Source of the DNA: Craterostigma plantagineum
Lineage: Eukaryota; Streptophyta; Magnoliopsida; Lamiales; Linderniaceae
DNA length: 64,000 nucleotides
Reading direction: 5' to 3'
Assembly (NCBI GenBank): GCA_027422505.1
Contig: JAPQWV010000017.1
Location: forward strand, 13,579,501-13,643,500
Position 1 is the stretch's first letter. The number at the start of each line of letters is the position of its first letter. Of the stretch, positions 54,833 through 64,000 are shown piece after piece. The notes below the pieces were generated by a model. It was given only the letters and a program-made list of their open reading frames with translations, did no database searches and had not been told where the DNA came from. The position numbers and the translations under genes were made by a program.

Positions 54833-55384
54833 CAAACATTAGGCCCAAAACAAATAAAGATAATCCTAGGGGACAAAATTCCTTACAGTGGGGGATATTC
54901 ACGTCACTTAAGTTCCCTCACCATACTTTTGATAAAATATCTACACCTTTTCCAAAGCCACAAACTCCATTAGTAAGGAACCATCGAAACTCAAGCAAAG
55001 GAAAAGAAGAAGCAACGAAGTGAAGAAGCTTGGATTAGGTATAAGTTTTTACCACATATCTTAGTATTCCTAACAGGGTAAATGCTAATTGAGTGTTTTG
55101 AGGAACTATAAACACGAAATTCCAATTTGTAGGGTCTGTGAAAACCTTAAATTCTCGAGAGTATTTCTCACTTAGAATCGGTGTTTGTAGTTAATACCTA
55201 CGTGTTTTAAGGGTCATTAAGCACGAAAATCACATAGGATTAGGGTGCGAACAAGCAGCTCACGAGGGTTTAGGGAATGTCTACAAACCCATATGATATT
55301 CATACGATTCGTAAGAAAAAGGTACTTTTTTATCGAAGTTCTCTAGGACTTAAGTATAAAATCTGTTTAAGAGCTGTGAAGTAG

Positions 55385-56525
55385 GTAATTCGTGAATCAT
55401 AGAACTTCATGAACTCAATGAATTCCACGAACCAATCTAGGTCGCGAACCATTGAAAGAATTTGCGAACTCGAATGCATGCATTTGGCGAACTGAGAGTG
55501 GAGTTTGGCGAATTATAGTACTTCGAACCTAGGAGGTTTGGCGAATTGAGAGGCTTGAGAACCAAGTTCGCGAACTCGGTAGTGATGAGAGGCTTCGCTT
55601 GAGAGGGGTTCGCGAACCCCATGCAAAGTCGCGAATGAGGTCTCGTGAATTGAGAGGTTCGCGGGTCCAATGGTTCGCGGGCCAGATGTAGTTGGCGAAT
55701 TCATGAGAGTTGGCGAACCCGCGTACTTCGCGGGTTGAGTTTGGCAAACCCATGCAAGTTCGCGAATTGTACTTCACGGGCCCTGCAGGCTTCGCGAATT
55801 ACGGCATGGGGCAACAACTTCACGAATTGAACAAGATGACGAATCCACGGTATCTCCAGTTCGCGAATTGGTGGAGGTGAGTTCGCGAAAGAAGTGCTTT
55901 GTGAATTGTGAGGAGTTCGTGAAGTTTAAGAACGCGCGAGGTATATCACGATTTCGGAAAGATCGCGGGCCTTGGTTGACGAATCTTACACTTCACGGGC
56001 CGATTGAGGTTGGCGAATCCCAGACGGACTTCGCGAATCATAAGTGCACCACTTTGCGAATTCAAGTAGTTGGCAATGGAGCAACTTGGCGAATTACATG
56101 AGAATTCGTGAACCATGAAAAGCTAGAGAATTGCGCGAATTTAAGGAACTTCACGAATCCTATTTGGCGAATCAAAGACACACTTCGCGAACCAAAAAGA
56201 AAACGTGCGAGCTTCGCGAATCGAGAGACAAGAGAGATTTGCGAACCCATTGTTAGTTTGAGAACCCTAGCTTGGTTAAGCAGATAGGTAAAATGTTATC
56301 GAACTAGAGTATTTCACGAGTTAATCATAATTCACGAATCGTTTAGGGAGTTTGCGAAGTCATGAAATAACCACCTCCCGAATTCTACCAACTTAGCTAA
56401 CTAAGACTTGGCGAACTAAATAAGTTTCGCGAAGTAACTCGTAGGTCATAAGAATTTTGTGAACTATATAAGTTCGCGAAGTGAGTTCATGAGGTATTTC
56501 CCGAACTATAGGATCATGAAAATTT
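55385..56525. repeat. CG-motif tract of giant LTR 3 (TTCGCGAA)
   Basis: Several dozen copies of TTCGCGAA and near forms (TTGGCGAA, GTCGCGAA, TTCACGAA, TTTGCGAA, TTCGCGGG), usually followed by T/C, at irregular 10-40 bp spacing. Nearly the same array is in the 3' LTR at about 60810-61925. Frames crossing it give false ORFs on the - strand rich in FAN/RE phrases; these are translations of the motif and not genes. Confidence 0.88.
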
Positions 56526-57476
56526 AACCAATCGTGACTTAGGAAATAACGTCTCAACACATAGGAAATTTGAGACTCTAGCGAGTCAATTAATTTCGAT
56601 AAGGTACTATAGGATACTTTTTGTGTTAAGGTCGAGACTTAGGAAATTCCACCCGTTCAGGGGTAGGTATTCTACGGACGCCAAGTAAGTGGATCAACTA
56701 CAACACATAACTGGTTTGTACATGAATTAATTGTGTGCCAACGTGCTATTTTGATGTTACGTGATTGAGACATGTCATTAGTGAATTTTACGTGACGTGT
56801 TTTGCTTATGGTACATGGGATGTGATGAAGACATGAGATGCATTTTTATACAAAGCATGACATGAGCATATGCACGCATGAAAAGTAAGACATGTAAGAG
56901 TGCATATTATAAGATCGCCTACGAGCGATAGGAAATTGCCGATGTTGGCTGTTGTGTCGACTCAATGGAGAGTCACGGCTCTCCTATGCTACCATGCCGA
57001 ATTCACGATAGGTAGAGGGGATATACTATGGCGATTCACGATGCCAAAATTTACCTGATTCACGATAGGTAGGGGGAATACACCATGGCGATTCACGATG
57101 CCGCATTACTTGATTAGGTAGGTGAGTACCCCGTAGCAGAAGATGCAACCTAGAGGATGCGACACGAGGAAAACGCGACACCGAGGGAACCTCTGGTGTT
57201 GGCGACTTCGGAGTTGGCAGCCAGTGAGAAGCGTCCGCGTGATAGGCCTCTCCGGGATTGAAAAGGTGTCTTCGGGTTAACCTCTCGGTTGGGTACTCTC
57301 ACACATGTATATACCCCGCGTGAGCCCGAGCTCTAAGAAGTGGTGCATAGTGAGATTGAAAAGCCGAAGGACAATATGATATGGAAGGTGAAGAAGTATG
57401 AGAGAAGTAAAAAGCATAAGACGCGGATTGTCTTTGCGAATTAGGACACGTGCATTCATGCATAATTTTCACTTAC

Positions 57477-57513
57477 TGAGCCTGGCGGCTCACCCTTACT
57501 TTATGTGTTGTAG
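57477..57513 (+). promoter_or_regulatory. Conserved LTR hairpin followed by a TTGTAG|GTAC site
   Basis: TGAGCC-TGGC-GGCTCA can form a six-pair stem with a four-base loop. It is followed by TTTATGTGTTGTAG|GTACG. The counterpart in LTR 1 is TGAGCC-TCGGT-GGCTCA (10578-10594) with TTGTGTGTTGTACGCAC. In LTR 2 it is CTGAGC-AAATC-GCTTAG (48729-48745) with TACGTGTTGTAG|GTACT. The stem is kept while its bases and loop change. The role is unknown; a splice acceptor or an RNA-processing signal are possibilities. Confidence 0.5.
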
Positions 57514-57860
57514 GTACGAGCGAACACGGTACCTGATCGCCTAGCCGGCAAGGCATCTTTTGAAGCTTCCGAGCGTCTTTTGCGGGTGGTGTGTACATGG
57601 ATGATGACCTGTGAGGCCGGGCGCATAGGAATACTTTTGCTGCAAACTTAAACAACCCGTGTAACTAGGATTAGCATGTAATTAGAACTCGAAGTAATTC
57701 TTTTGTCGTATAACTGTATTCTTTTGACGTGTACATAAACAATGTTCCTTCATGAAAAAGGAAAAATTTCATACGCATTTCGTATGTCTTGTAAGTTATC
57801 GCATCGTTAGGCACTTAGGATAATGCTAGAGATGGTGGCGATGGCTAGGGTTGCTACAGT

Positions 57861-57872
57861 TGGTATCAGAGC
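57861..57872 (+). other. Primer-binding site, tRNA-Met type
   Basis: TGGTATCAGAGC begins two bases after the LTR end TTGCTACA. It matches the complement of the tRNA-Met 3' end. Confidence 0.92.
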
Positions 57873-58014
57873 TTCGGTCACATGTTCTGTAGACTGTCCA
57901 TGTACACACACCCAAAAGCACGGAAGCGGCCTTGCCTGTAGGTGTTATGATTATGTAAATTTCTTGTATTGAGTAATTTATTGGCCGCAGGGACTAACAG
58001 GGTAGTTTGAGAAA

Positions 58015-59175
58015 ATGGTTAGAATTAGAGGTGACGGCAATAGGGAGGCTGACAGAGAAACTACAGCCCCTACTGATAATCGTGATGCAACTATCCTTCA
58101 ACTAACAGAACTGGTCCGCCAACAGTCCATCCAAATTCAGCAATTGATCCAGCAAACCAAGACCAATGCTGGACCCTCTCAGGCTGAAAGAGCCGAACTA
58201 GTGGGAGAGAGGTTCCGCAGGCTGAGCCCCCGACCTTTGAGGACGCGACTAATACGACTACAGTCGATGACTGGATATGGACCATTGAGAGTATGTTCCA
58301 GTACAGTCGAGTCCCAGAGGCGGAGAAGGTACTCTGTGCTGCATTCCTACTTAGGGGAAGCGCGGGGTACTGGTGGGACACTATCCAGGTGATTGAGAAT
58401 CCAGCCACCATGAGTTGGGACCACTTTAAGGAGCTGTTCAGGGGCAAGTACTATGCCGCCTCAGTTCGGGCCCAGCGGAATGAGCGAATTCATCAACCTC
58501 AGACAAGGGTCAATGACGGTGGCCGAGTACATCAGCAACTTTCCAGGTTCGCTGCTCATATGGTGGGCACGGTTGCTCTAAAGAATGAGCGCTTTCTCGA
58601 AGGCTTGAAACCGGAGCTTTATCGAGTGTGAGTATGGCTGGACTTCAGGGAGCCACGTATGCGCAAGTGGTGGAACGAGCACGGGTAGCAGAACAAGCCG
58701 AGGCACGAATTGTTCGTCCTCATGAACTGGAAAGAAAATTTGCACAAGTGCAAGGGTCACAATGGAGCGGAGAGAATCAGAAACGTCAGGTTGTTGCCAA
58801 GGGCGTGAAACAGAACTTTCAGAACAGGCCCGTACCACCTCGCAACCCAACCCTAATCAGGGAAGACCCCAACCAAACATACCAGTTTGCCCAAGATGTG
58901 CCCGACGACACTTGGGTGTCTGCTTTTCGCAGAATGCGACCTGCTTCAAATGTGGCAAGACAGGTCACTATGCCAAAGCATGTCCGGAGAATGCATCCGG
59001 AAGCCAAGCGCTAATTCAGGCCAGACCACCAGCGGCACCCGCACGTGTGTATACGCTCATCACTGAGGTGGCAGAAGACAACCCATCCGTTTGGGCAGGT
59101 ACTGACTTTATTCAACAAACCATGACCCGCGTCCCAATAGACTCAAGAAACCATGCACTCTTTTGCACCTACTAA
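58015..59175 (+). pseudogene. Gypsy gag (Tekay/Del-like), frameshifted
   Basis: ATG 58015 opens MVRIRGDGNREADRETTAPT, then ILQLTELVRQQSIQIQQLIQ. The frame shifts near 58290 to the gag core FQYSRVPEAEKVLCAAFLLR, GSAGYWWDTIQVIENP and SWDHFKELFRGKYY. Later RFLEGLKPELYRV, AEQAEARI, and in a third frame CPRCARRHLGVCF and the zinc knuckle CFKCGKTGHYAKAC (complete CX2CX4HX4C) near 58930-58980. The paired CPRC...HLGxC and knuckle are typical of Del/Tekay chromovirus gag. It ends at a TAA at about 59175; protease and RT do not follow. Confidence 0.85.
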
Positions 59176-60059
59176 TTTCATGGCGAGATTCAGGAATTAC
59201 CCATAGCCATATCAAGTGTGAACGTAAGATAACCACTCCCTACGAAGTTTAGACCCGAACCGATCAAAACCACACCCTGTCTTCTTTAGACATTCTTCCT
59301 TCTGGAATACGACGATGAAGCTAAATTCTATTTCCTTCGACATAGCAAGCGTCAAATCCTATTATGCTGAAGTGGAAATTTATACCCTAACCTTTCTGCT
59401 CATTGTATGAGTCATGCATGGTTAGTATCATGATGGCGCAGCAGAGGCGTGACGAATCTTCGTACTTTCTCGACCGTTGTCCAAAATCCAAACCATCACC
59501 ATGTTCCTTACCTTCAACTCAATCTCCAAATGATACAGACTTGATTTACTTAAATGACCATCGTATGTGCCCTATCAAGAATTAATTTCAAGAATTCAGG
59601 ACGGCAAGCGAGATTGCGCACTGATTTTTATAGTTCAGCTCTCTTTTCCTTTCACTTCAACGGAAAGTCTTTCTACCTTGAACCCTGCCGCCACCTGAAA
59701 CACTTATTCCCAAATTTTCTGAAATGGAGACTAGATAGATCTTTTAAAGGGGTAGAGTAAATTATAAACCGGTCGTAGGATTTTCCTTCCTAATGAAAAG
59801 TAGGATAGCTATTAAGGCTCAGGATGTATTCTATGAGTAGCATGACGAAAACCTATAGAAATCTTGGGTGAATCCTTAACTGGCAGAAAGACGGAGAAGG
59901 ACCAGCAAGATTTAAATCCCATTAGTGTGGAGTCGGGAATTAGAATTTCCTTTACAGGAAATTATGTGATCATTTATCACCTAACGAAGCCACTCAACTC
60001 CCTACCAATCGTCACCCTGAATTATTCCAGCAAGCGGAATTTCGCGGCGAAATTCTTTT
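59176..60059 (+). other. Residual internal DNA of the giant-LTR element, pol deleted
   Basis: About 0.9 kb where pol should be. Near the end the frame reads EFRGEILLRGEDV just before the polypurine tract, which resembles the C-terminal tail of Tekay-type integrase. The rest shows no RT, RNase H, integrase or chromodomain motif. Confidence 0.6.
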
Positions 60060-60071
60060 AAGGGGGGAGGA
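60060..60071 (+). other. Polypurine tract of the giant-LTR element
   Basis: AAGGGGGGAGGA directly before TGTAAGACCCGAG of the 3' LTR. Confidence 0.9.
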
Positions 60072-62735
60072 TGTAAGACCCGAGTCCCTGTAAGCTATTA
60101 GGGCCGATAAATTTGCACGAATGAATGAATGATGTGATTAAGTGGATTTCGTTCGTATGCAATTCTGCGAAAATTGGTGTGTTAATTAGGTGCTTACGCG
60201 AAATTGTGAATTTTGTGCATTTAATCACGTGCCTTCGAATATTCACGTCACTTAAGTTCCCTCACCATACTTTTGATCACGTGCCTTCGAATAAACCTAG
60301 GGGACAAAATTTCTTAAAGTAGGGGATATTCACGTCACTTAAGTTCCCTCACCATACTTTTGATAAATATCTACACCTTTTCCAAAGCCACAAACTCCAT
60401 TAGTAAGGAACCATCGAAACTCAAGCAAAGGAGAAGAAGAAGCAACGAAGTGAAGAAGCTTGGATTAGGTATGAGTTTTTACCACAGATCTTAGTATTCT
60501 TAATAGGGTAATGCTAATTGTGTGTTTTGAGGAACTATAAACACGAAAATACCAATTTGTAGGGTCTGTGAAAACCTTAAATTCTCGAGAGTATTTCTCA
60601 CTTAGAATCGGTGTTTTAGTTAATACCAAAGTGTTTTAAGGGTCATTAAGCACGAAAATCCCATAGGATTAGGGTGCGAACAAGCAGCTCACGAGGGTTT
60701 AGGGAATGTCTACAAACCCATATGATATTCATACGATTCGTAAGAAAAAGGTACTTTTATTATCGAAGTTCTCTAGGACTTTAAGTATAAAATTTGTTTA
60801 AGAGCCGTGAAGTAGGTAATTCGCGAATCATAGAACTTCATGAACTCAATGAATTCCACGAACCAAGCTAAGTCGCGAACCATTGAAAGAATTTGCAAAC
60901 TCGAAGGGGAGGTGCAATTCGCGAACCGATGAAGCAAATGGCGAACCCTAGATCGCGAATGCATGCATTTGGCGAACTGAGAGTGGAGCTTGGCGAACTA
61001 GTACTTCAAACCTAGGAGGTTTGGCGAGTTGAGAGGCTTGCGAATCAAGTTCGCGAACTCGGTAGTGATGAGAGGCTTCGCAAATTGAGAGGGGTTCGCG
61101 AACCCCATGCAAAGTCGCGAATGACGTCTCGCGAATCGAGAGGTTCGCGGGTCCAATGGTTTGCGGGCCAGATGTAGTTGGCGAGTTCATGCAAGTTGGC
61201 TAACCCGTGTACTTCGCGGGTTGAGTTTGGCGAACCCATGCATGTTCGCGAATTGTACTTCACGAATTCAACAAGATGACGAATCCACAGTATCTCCAGT
61301 TCGCGAATAGGTGGTGGTGATTTCGCGAAATAAGTGCTTCGTGAATTGTGAGGAGTTCGCGAAGTTTAAGAGCGCGCGAGGTATATCACAATTTCGGAAA
61401 GATCGCGGGCCTTGGTTCACGAATCCATACACTTTACGGGCCGATCGAGGTTTGCGAATCCAAGTAGTTGGCAATGGAGCAACTTGGCGAATTACATGAG
61501 AATTCGCAATCCATGAAAAGCTAGAGAATTTCGCGAATATAAGGAACTTCACGAATCGTATTTGGCGAATCCAAGACACACTTCGCGAACCAAGAAGAAA
61601 ACGTGCGAGCTTCGCGAATCAAGAGACAAGAGAGATTGGCGAACCCATAGTTAGTTTGAGAACCCTAGTTACTTGGTTAAGCAGATAGGTAAAATGTTAG
61701 ACTTCGAACTAGAGTATTTCACGAGTTAATCATAATTCACGAATCGTTTAGGGAGTTTGCGAAGTCATGAAATAACCACCTCCCGAATTCTACCAACTTA
61801 GCTAACTAAGACTTGGCGAACTAAATAAGTTTCGCGAAGTAACACGTAGGTCATAAGAATTTTGTGAACTATAAAAGTTCGCGAAGTGAGTTCATGAGGT
61901 ATTTCCCGAACTATAGGATCATGAAAATTTAACGAATCGTGACTTAGGAAATAACGTCTCAACACTTAGGAAATTTGAGACTCTAGCGAGTCAATTAATT
62001 TCGATAAGGTACTAATAGGATAATTTTTGTGTTAAGGTCGAGACTTAAGAAATTCCACCGGTTCAGGGGCAGGTATTCTACGGACGCCAAGTAAGTGGAA
62101 ATTCAACTACAACACATAACTGGTTTGTACATGCATTAATTGTGTGCCAACGTGCTACTTCGATGTTACGTGATTGATGACATGTCATATGTGAATTTTC
62201 CGTGACGTGTTTTGGTTATGGTACATGGGATGTGATGATGGCATGAGATGCATTTCTATACAAAGCATGTCATGAGCATATGCATGCATGAAAAGTAAGA
62301 CATGAAAGAGTGCATATTATAAGAACGCCTGCGAGTGATAGGAAATTGGCGATGTTGGCTATTGTGTCGACTCAATGTCAAGTCACGGCTCTCCTATGCT
62401 ACCATGGCGATTCACGATGCCAGAATCTATCTGATTCACGATAGGTATTGGGGATATACTATGGCGATTCACGATGCCAAAATTTACCTGATTCACGATA
62501 GGTAGGTGAGTACCCCGTAGCGGAAGATGCAACACGAGGGAAACGCGACACCGAGGGAACCTCTTGTGTTGGCGACCTCTTTGGCTGCTAGTGAGAAGCG
62601 TCCGCGTGATAGCCCACACCGGGATTGAAAAAGTGCCTTCCGGTTAACCTCTCGGTGTGCGTACTCTCACATATGTATATACCCCGCGTGAGGCCGAGCT
62701 CTAAGAAGTGGTGAATAGTGAGATTGTTCAGCATC
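60072..62735 (+). repeat. 3' LTR of the giant-LTR element, truncated at its right end
   Basis: Begins TGTAAGACCCGAGTCCC and follows the 5' LTR to about CATAGTGAGATTG (equivalent to 57356), so about 500 bp of the tail is missing. Relative to the 5' LTR, a few hundred bp near the start are replaced by a short scrambled duplication (60230-60310). Landmarks GGATTAG|GTATGAG (60468), the CG tract (60810-61925) and CCAA|GTAAGT (62090) are kept. Confidence 0.85.
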
Positions 62736-63323
62736 TAAGGTAGCAAAGTTAATTAGAGCAGTGCTCTTTTCGGCTTGACAGGTAACTAGACTCTTACCTA
62801 ATTCACTAATCTTAGAGTCAGATTTTTCCAATTCATCTTCTAGACTAGTGATCCTTTTAGTTGCTGTTTCAAGTCTACTCTTAACAAGGCTCTTCTCATC
62901 TAAGTTCCTTAGTAGACACTTGTGGTTATCGTCTAACCTGTCTTCTAATTCCTTTACTACCGAACTATGCTTTTCTAATGAGATATGCTTAGTCTCATAT
63001 GATTGGAGTCTCTTATTTAATTTATCTATTTTAACAATAGAACTCCTAACGGTTTCTTCGAGACTAGCTATGGTTACCTTAGACTTAAGAAGCTTTTTTC
63101 TCTACGTTTCTACGTATTTTCTGCTCACATACCATGTTAGCAAATTTCGAATTTAACTCAGCTAATAGGTCATAATGTGTAGAGTTAGAGGTTTCTACCT
63201 CCTGTGATGTCGTGGATGCGTTTGTCTTCGTCCTTTTCCGTGGAAGTTCCATCTTCTTTATCATCCTCGAGGTGTCCCATAAGAGGAAGATTTTCGGTGT
63301 CAGAATCTGAGCTGTTAGAATCC
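62736..63323 (-). pseudogene. Copia gag coiled-coil fragment, - strand
   Basis: On the - strand: DSNSSDSDTENLPLMGHLED near 63325, then HYDLLAELNSKFANMVCEQK, a stop and shift near 63105, then LLKSKVTIASLEETVRSSIV, KIDKLNKRLQSYETKHISLE and ITSLEDELEKSDSKISELGK ending at 62736. This is the coiled-coil C-terminal part of a SIRE-like copia gag. It reads toward the truncated gypsy LTR, and both neighbouring junctions are abrupt. Confidence 0.7.
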
Positions 63324-63641
63324 ATGGGTCAGTTTACAGATGACACCCAGATGGCACGCTACAACAGGTTGAAGGCCATGGAGTTCATCCCCATGGACCA
63401 GATAGACCACGACACTCTGGCAAAACACCACATCGACCAGCAAGTCGCCCAATACCTCTCACTCAGCGGATGGGGCACATTCTTCAACATCGACGGACCG
63501 GCGTACAAGGAACTCACCCTGGAGTTCCATTCTACCTTCTCCCACGAGGAATACGGCATCAGCAAGGTCACCTTCCGGGCATTCAACAAAGAACATATAT
63601 TGAAGGTCGACGACTTGTGCCATGCACTTGGAGCCCACTAA
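63324..63641 (+). pseudogene. N-terminal part of a copia extra ORF
   Basis: ATG 63324 (MGQFTDDTQMARYNRLKAME) begins a folded-looking stretch: FIPMDQIDHDTLAKHHIDQQ, GWGTFFNIDGPAYKELTLEF, YGISKVTFRAFNKEHILKVD and a stop after LGAH. The WxxFF-type block followed by YKELTLEF and VTFRAFNKEH matches the start of the extra ORF family whose distal part is at 1-3209. The frame is open upstream to 63204, but that part is antisense gag. It ends early at TAA 63641. Confidence 0.6.
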
Positions 63642-64000
63642 TTAGCCACTTTGACTAACCCCATTAAGTAGCCACTTTGAGCCTGAGTCTACTCGTTTAC
63701 TTGCCTCGTAAATTATAAAAGCCACTGACGCGAATAAGCCTCCAGTGATTATACAAACCTGAGTTGATTAGAATAGAGCATAAGTCGAACTTGAGAGTTA
63801 CTGTTTCAATGTCTGATTTAGTGTTCTTCCCTGCTATTCGTGAAATGACTCGATCCTACTTGACTGTTTTCTGAAATGACCCGACCCCTTTCATAAGTCT
63901 GCCCATTACCCTTTGGCAAGATATAGGTTTTGATAATAAGTATCCCTAGGTACACGACATTCGCTGTGATGATGTATTCTTTGCGACAAAAGCCAAACCT
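63642..64000. other. Window end, no feature recognised
   Basis: A phrase TTAGCCACTTTGA / TAGCCACTTTGAG occurs twice at 63642-63680, and GAAATGACxCGA twice near 63840-63880. No gene or LTR end can be supported. Confidence 0.4.

Larger units (their letters stand above)
51311..57858 (+). repeat. Giant LTR 3: 5' LTR, ~3.35 kb without its insertion
   Basis: TGTAAGACCCGAGTCCC to GGGTTGCTACA. Removing 51639-54837 leaves about 3,349 bp. Internal landmarks in order: GGATTAG|GTATAAG (55038), the TTCGCGAA tract (55385-56525), CCAA|GTAAGT (56684), TGTCGACTCAATGG and CTATGCTACCATG (56960-57000), two AATTCACGATAGGTAG-type repeats, the hairpin at 57477-57492, GTTGTAG|GTACG (57513), then the end. The same order is seen in LTR 1 and, more diverged, in LTR 2. 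Confidence 0.88.
51311..62735 (+). mobile_element. Ty3/gypsy element with giant LTRs and almost no pol
   Basis: The 5' LTR (51311-57858, including a 3.2-kb nested insertion), a tRNA-Met primer site, gag, about 0.9 kb of residual DNA, a polypurine tract and a truncated 3' LTR (60072-62735). The internal region is only 2.2 kb, too short for pol, so the copy depended on partners. 54838-57355 and about 60290-62735 are very similar, apart from small gaps, indicating a fairly recent insertion. It landed in the Tat-like integrase. The left flank is GCTTT; the right end is lost. Confidence 0.88.

Noticed and set aside
55430..56250. Several - strand ORFs rich in FAN, REP and RNSPT phrases in giant LTR 3 (and their copies at 60773-61579).
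   Set aside because: They are translations of the repeated TTCGCGAA motif. They overlap in several frames, and the same phrases recur wherever the motif occurs.

Overview
This window is plant nuclear DNA, most likely from a eudicot. It is almost entirely LTR retrotransposons nested in one another, with small DNA transposons (MITEs) and one broken host gene. The assignment rests on Ty1/copia and Ty3/gypsy polyprotein fragments with plant-type domains (GAG-pre-integrase, copia RNase H ending ADIFTKP, chromodomain, Tat-type integrase), tRNA-Met primer sites (TGGTATCAGAGC), hAT, Mutator and Tourist elements with their expected target-site duplications (TSDs), and a ten-exon class IV homeodomain-leucine-zipper (HD-ZIP IV) pseudogene. 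The species cannot be named. The extra ORF at the left edge resembles ORFs known downstream of pol in copia elements of Asteraceae and some other eudicots. No rRNA, tRNA, CRISPR or prokaryotic feature was seen.

Layout. 1-3563: 3' end of a + strand copia element (extra ORF, PPT, LTR), inserted into the RNase H end of a - strand copia element (3564-14232). That element's gag is split by a 3.2-kb solo LTR (7727-10962, TSD CTCTT). 14233-14447: scrap of a related giant LTR. 14448-19849: + strand SIRE/Maximus-like copia remnant lacking RT and RNase H. 20136-20754: hAT MITE. 21058-29769: HD-ZIP IV pseudogene on the - strand, cut by a 5.6-kb copia element (22995-28636, TSD CTCCT, TA...TA ends). 29824-30794: Mutator-like MITE just upstream of its start codon. 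31-36 kb: tandem duplication, two hAT-like MITEs and unassigned DNA. 36051-41348: decayed - strand chromovirus. 42-51 kb: remains of a - strand Tat-like gypsy element with an antisense coiled-coil ORF, 3' UTR tandem repeats and an integrase, interrupted by a second giant solo LTR (45766-49046, TSD TTTCT, itself carrying a Tourist MITE) and an Ac-type MITE. 51311-62735: + strand gypsy element with ~3.3-kb LTRs, a gag and almost no pol; its 5' LTR contains a complete non-autonomous element (51639-54832, TSD CAAAC) that carries an unidentified acidic ORF. 62736-64000: reversed copia gag, then the start of another extra ORF.

The most unusual signal is shared by the three giant LTRs (7.7-11.0, 45.8-49.0 and 51.3-57.9 kb). 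Each has an internal tract, 0.6-1.1 kb long, studded with a short CG-centred motif, and the motif differs between them: TCGGGCGA, CTCGAGAT and TTCGCGAA. Each tract lies at the same structural position, between two GT-rich, splice-donor-like sites. Downstream is a conserved hairpin, followed in two of the three by TTGTAG|GTAC. A long spliced LTR leader is one reading; this is inference and has not been tested.

Nearly all coding sequence here is dead: frameshifts, stops, altered RT catalytic motifs and missing domains are described per feature. The longest intact frames are the copia extra ORF (827 codons) and segments of the copia element inside the HD-ZIP gene, whose LTRs differ at only about nine positions.
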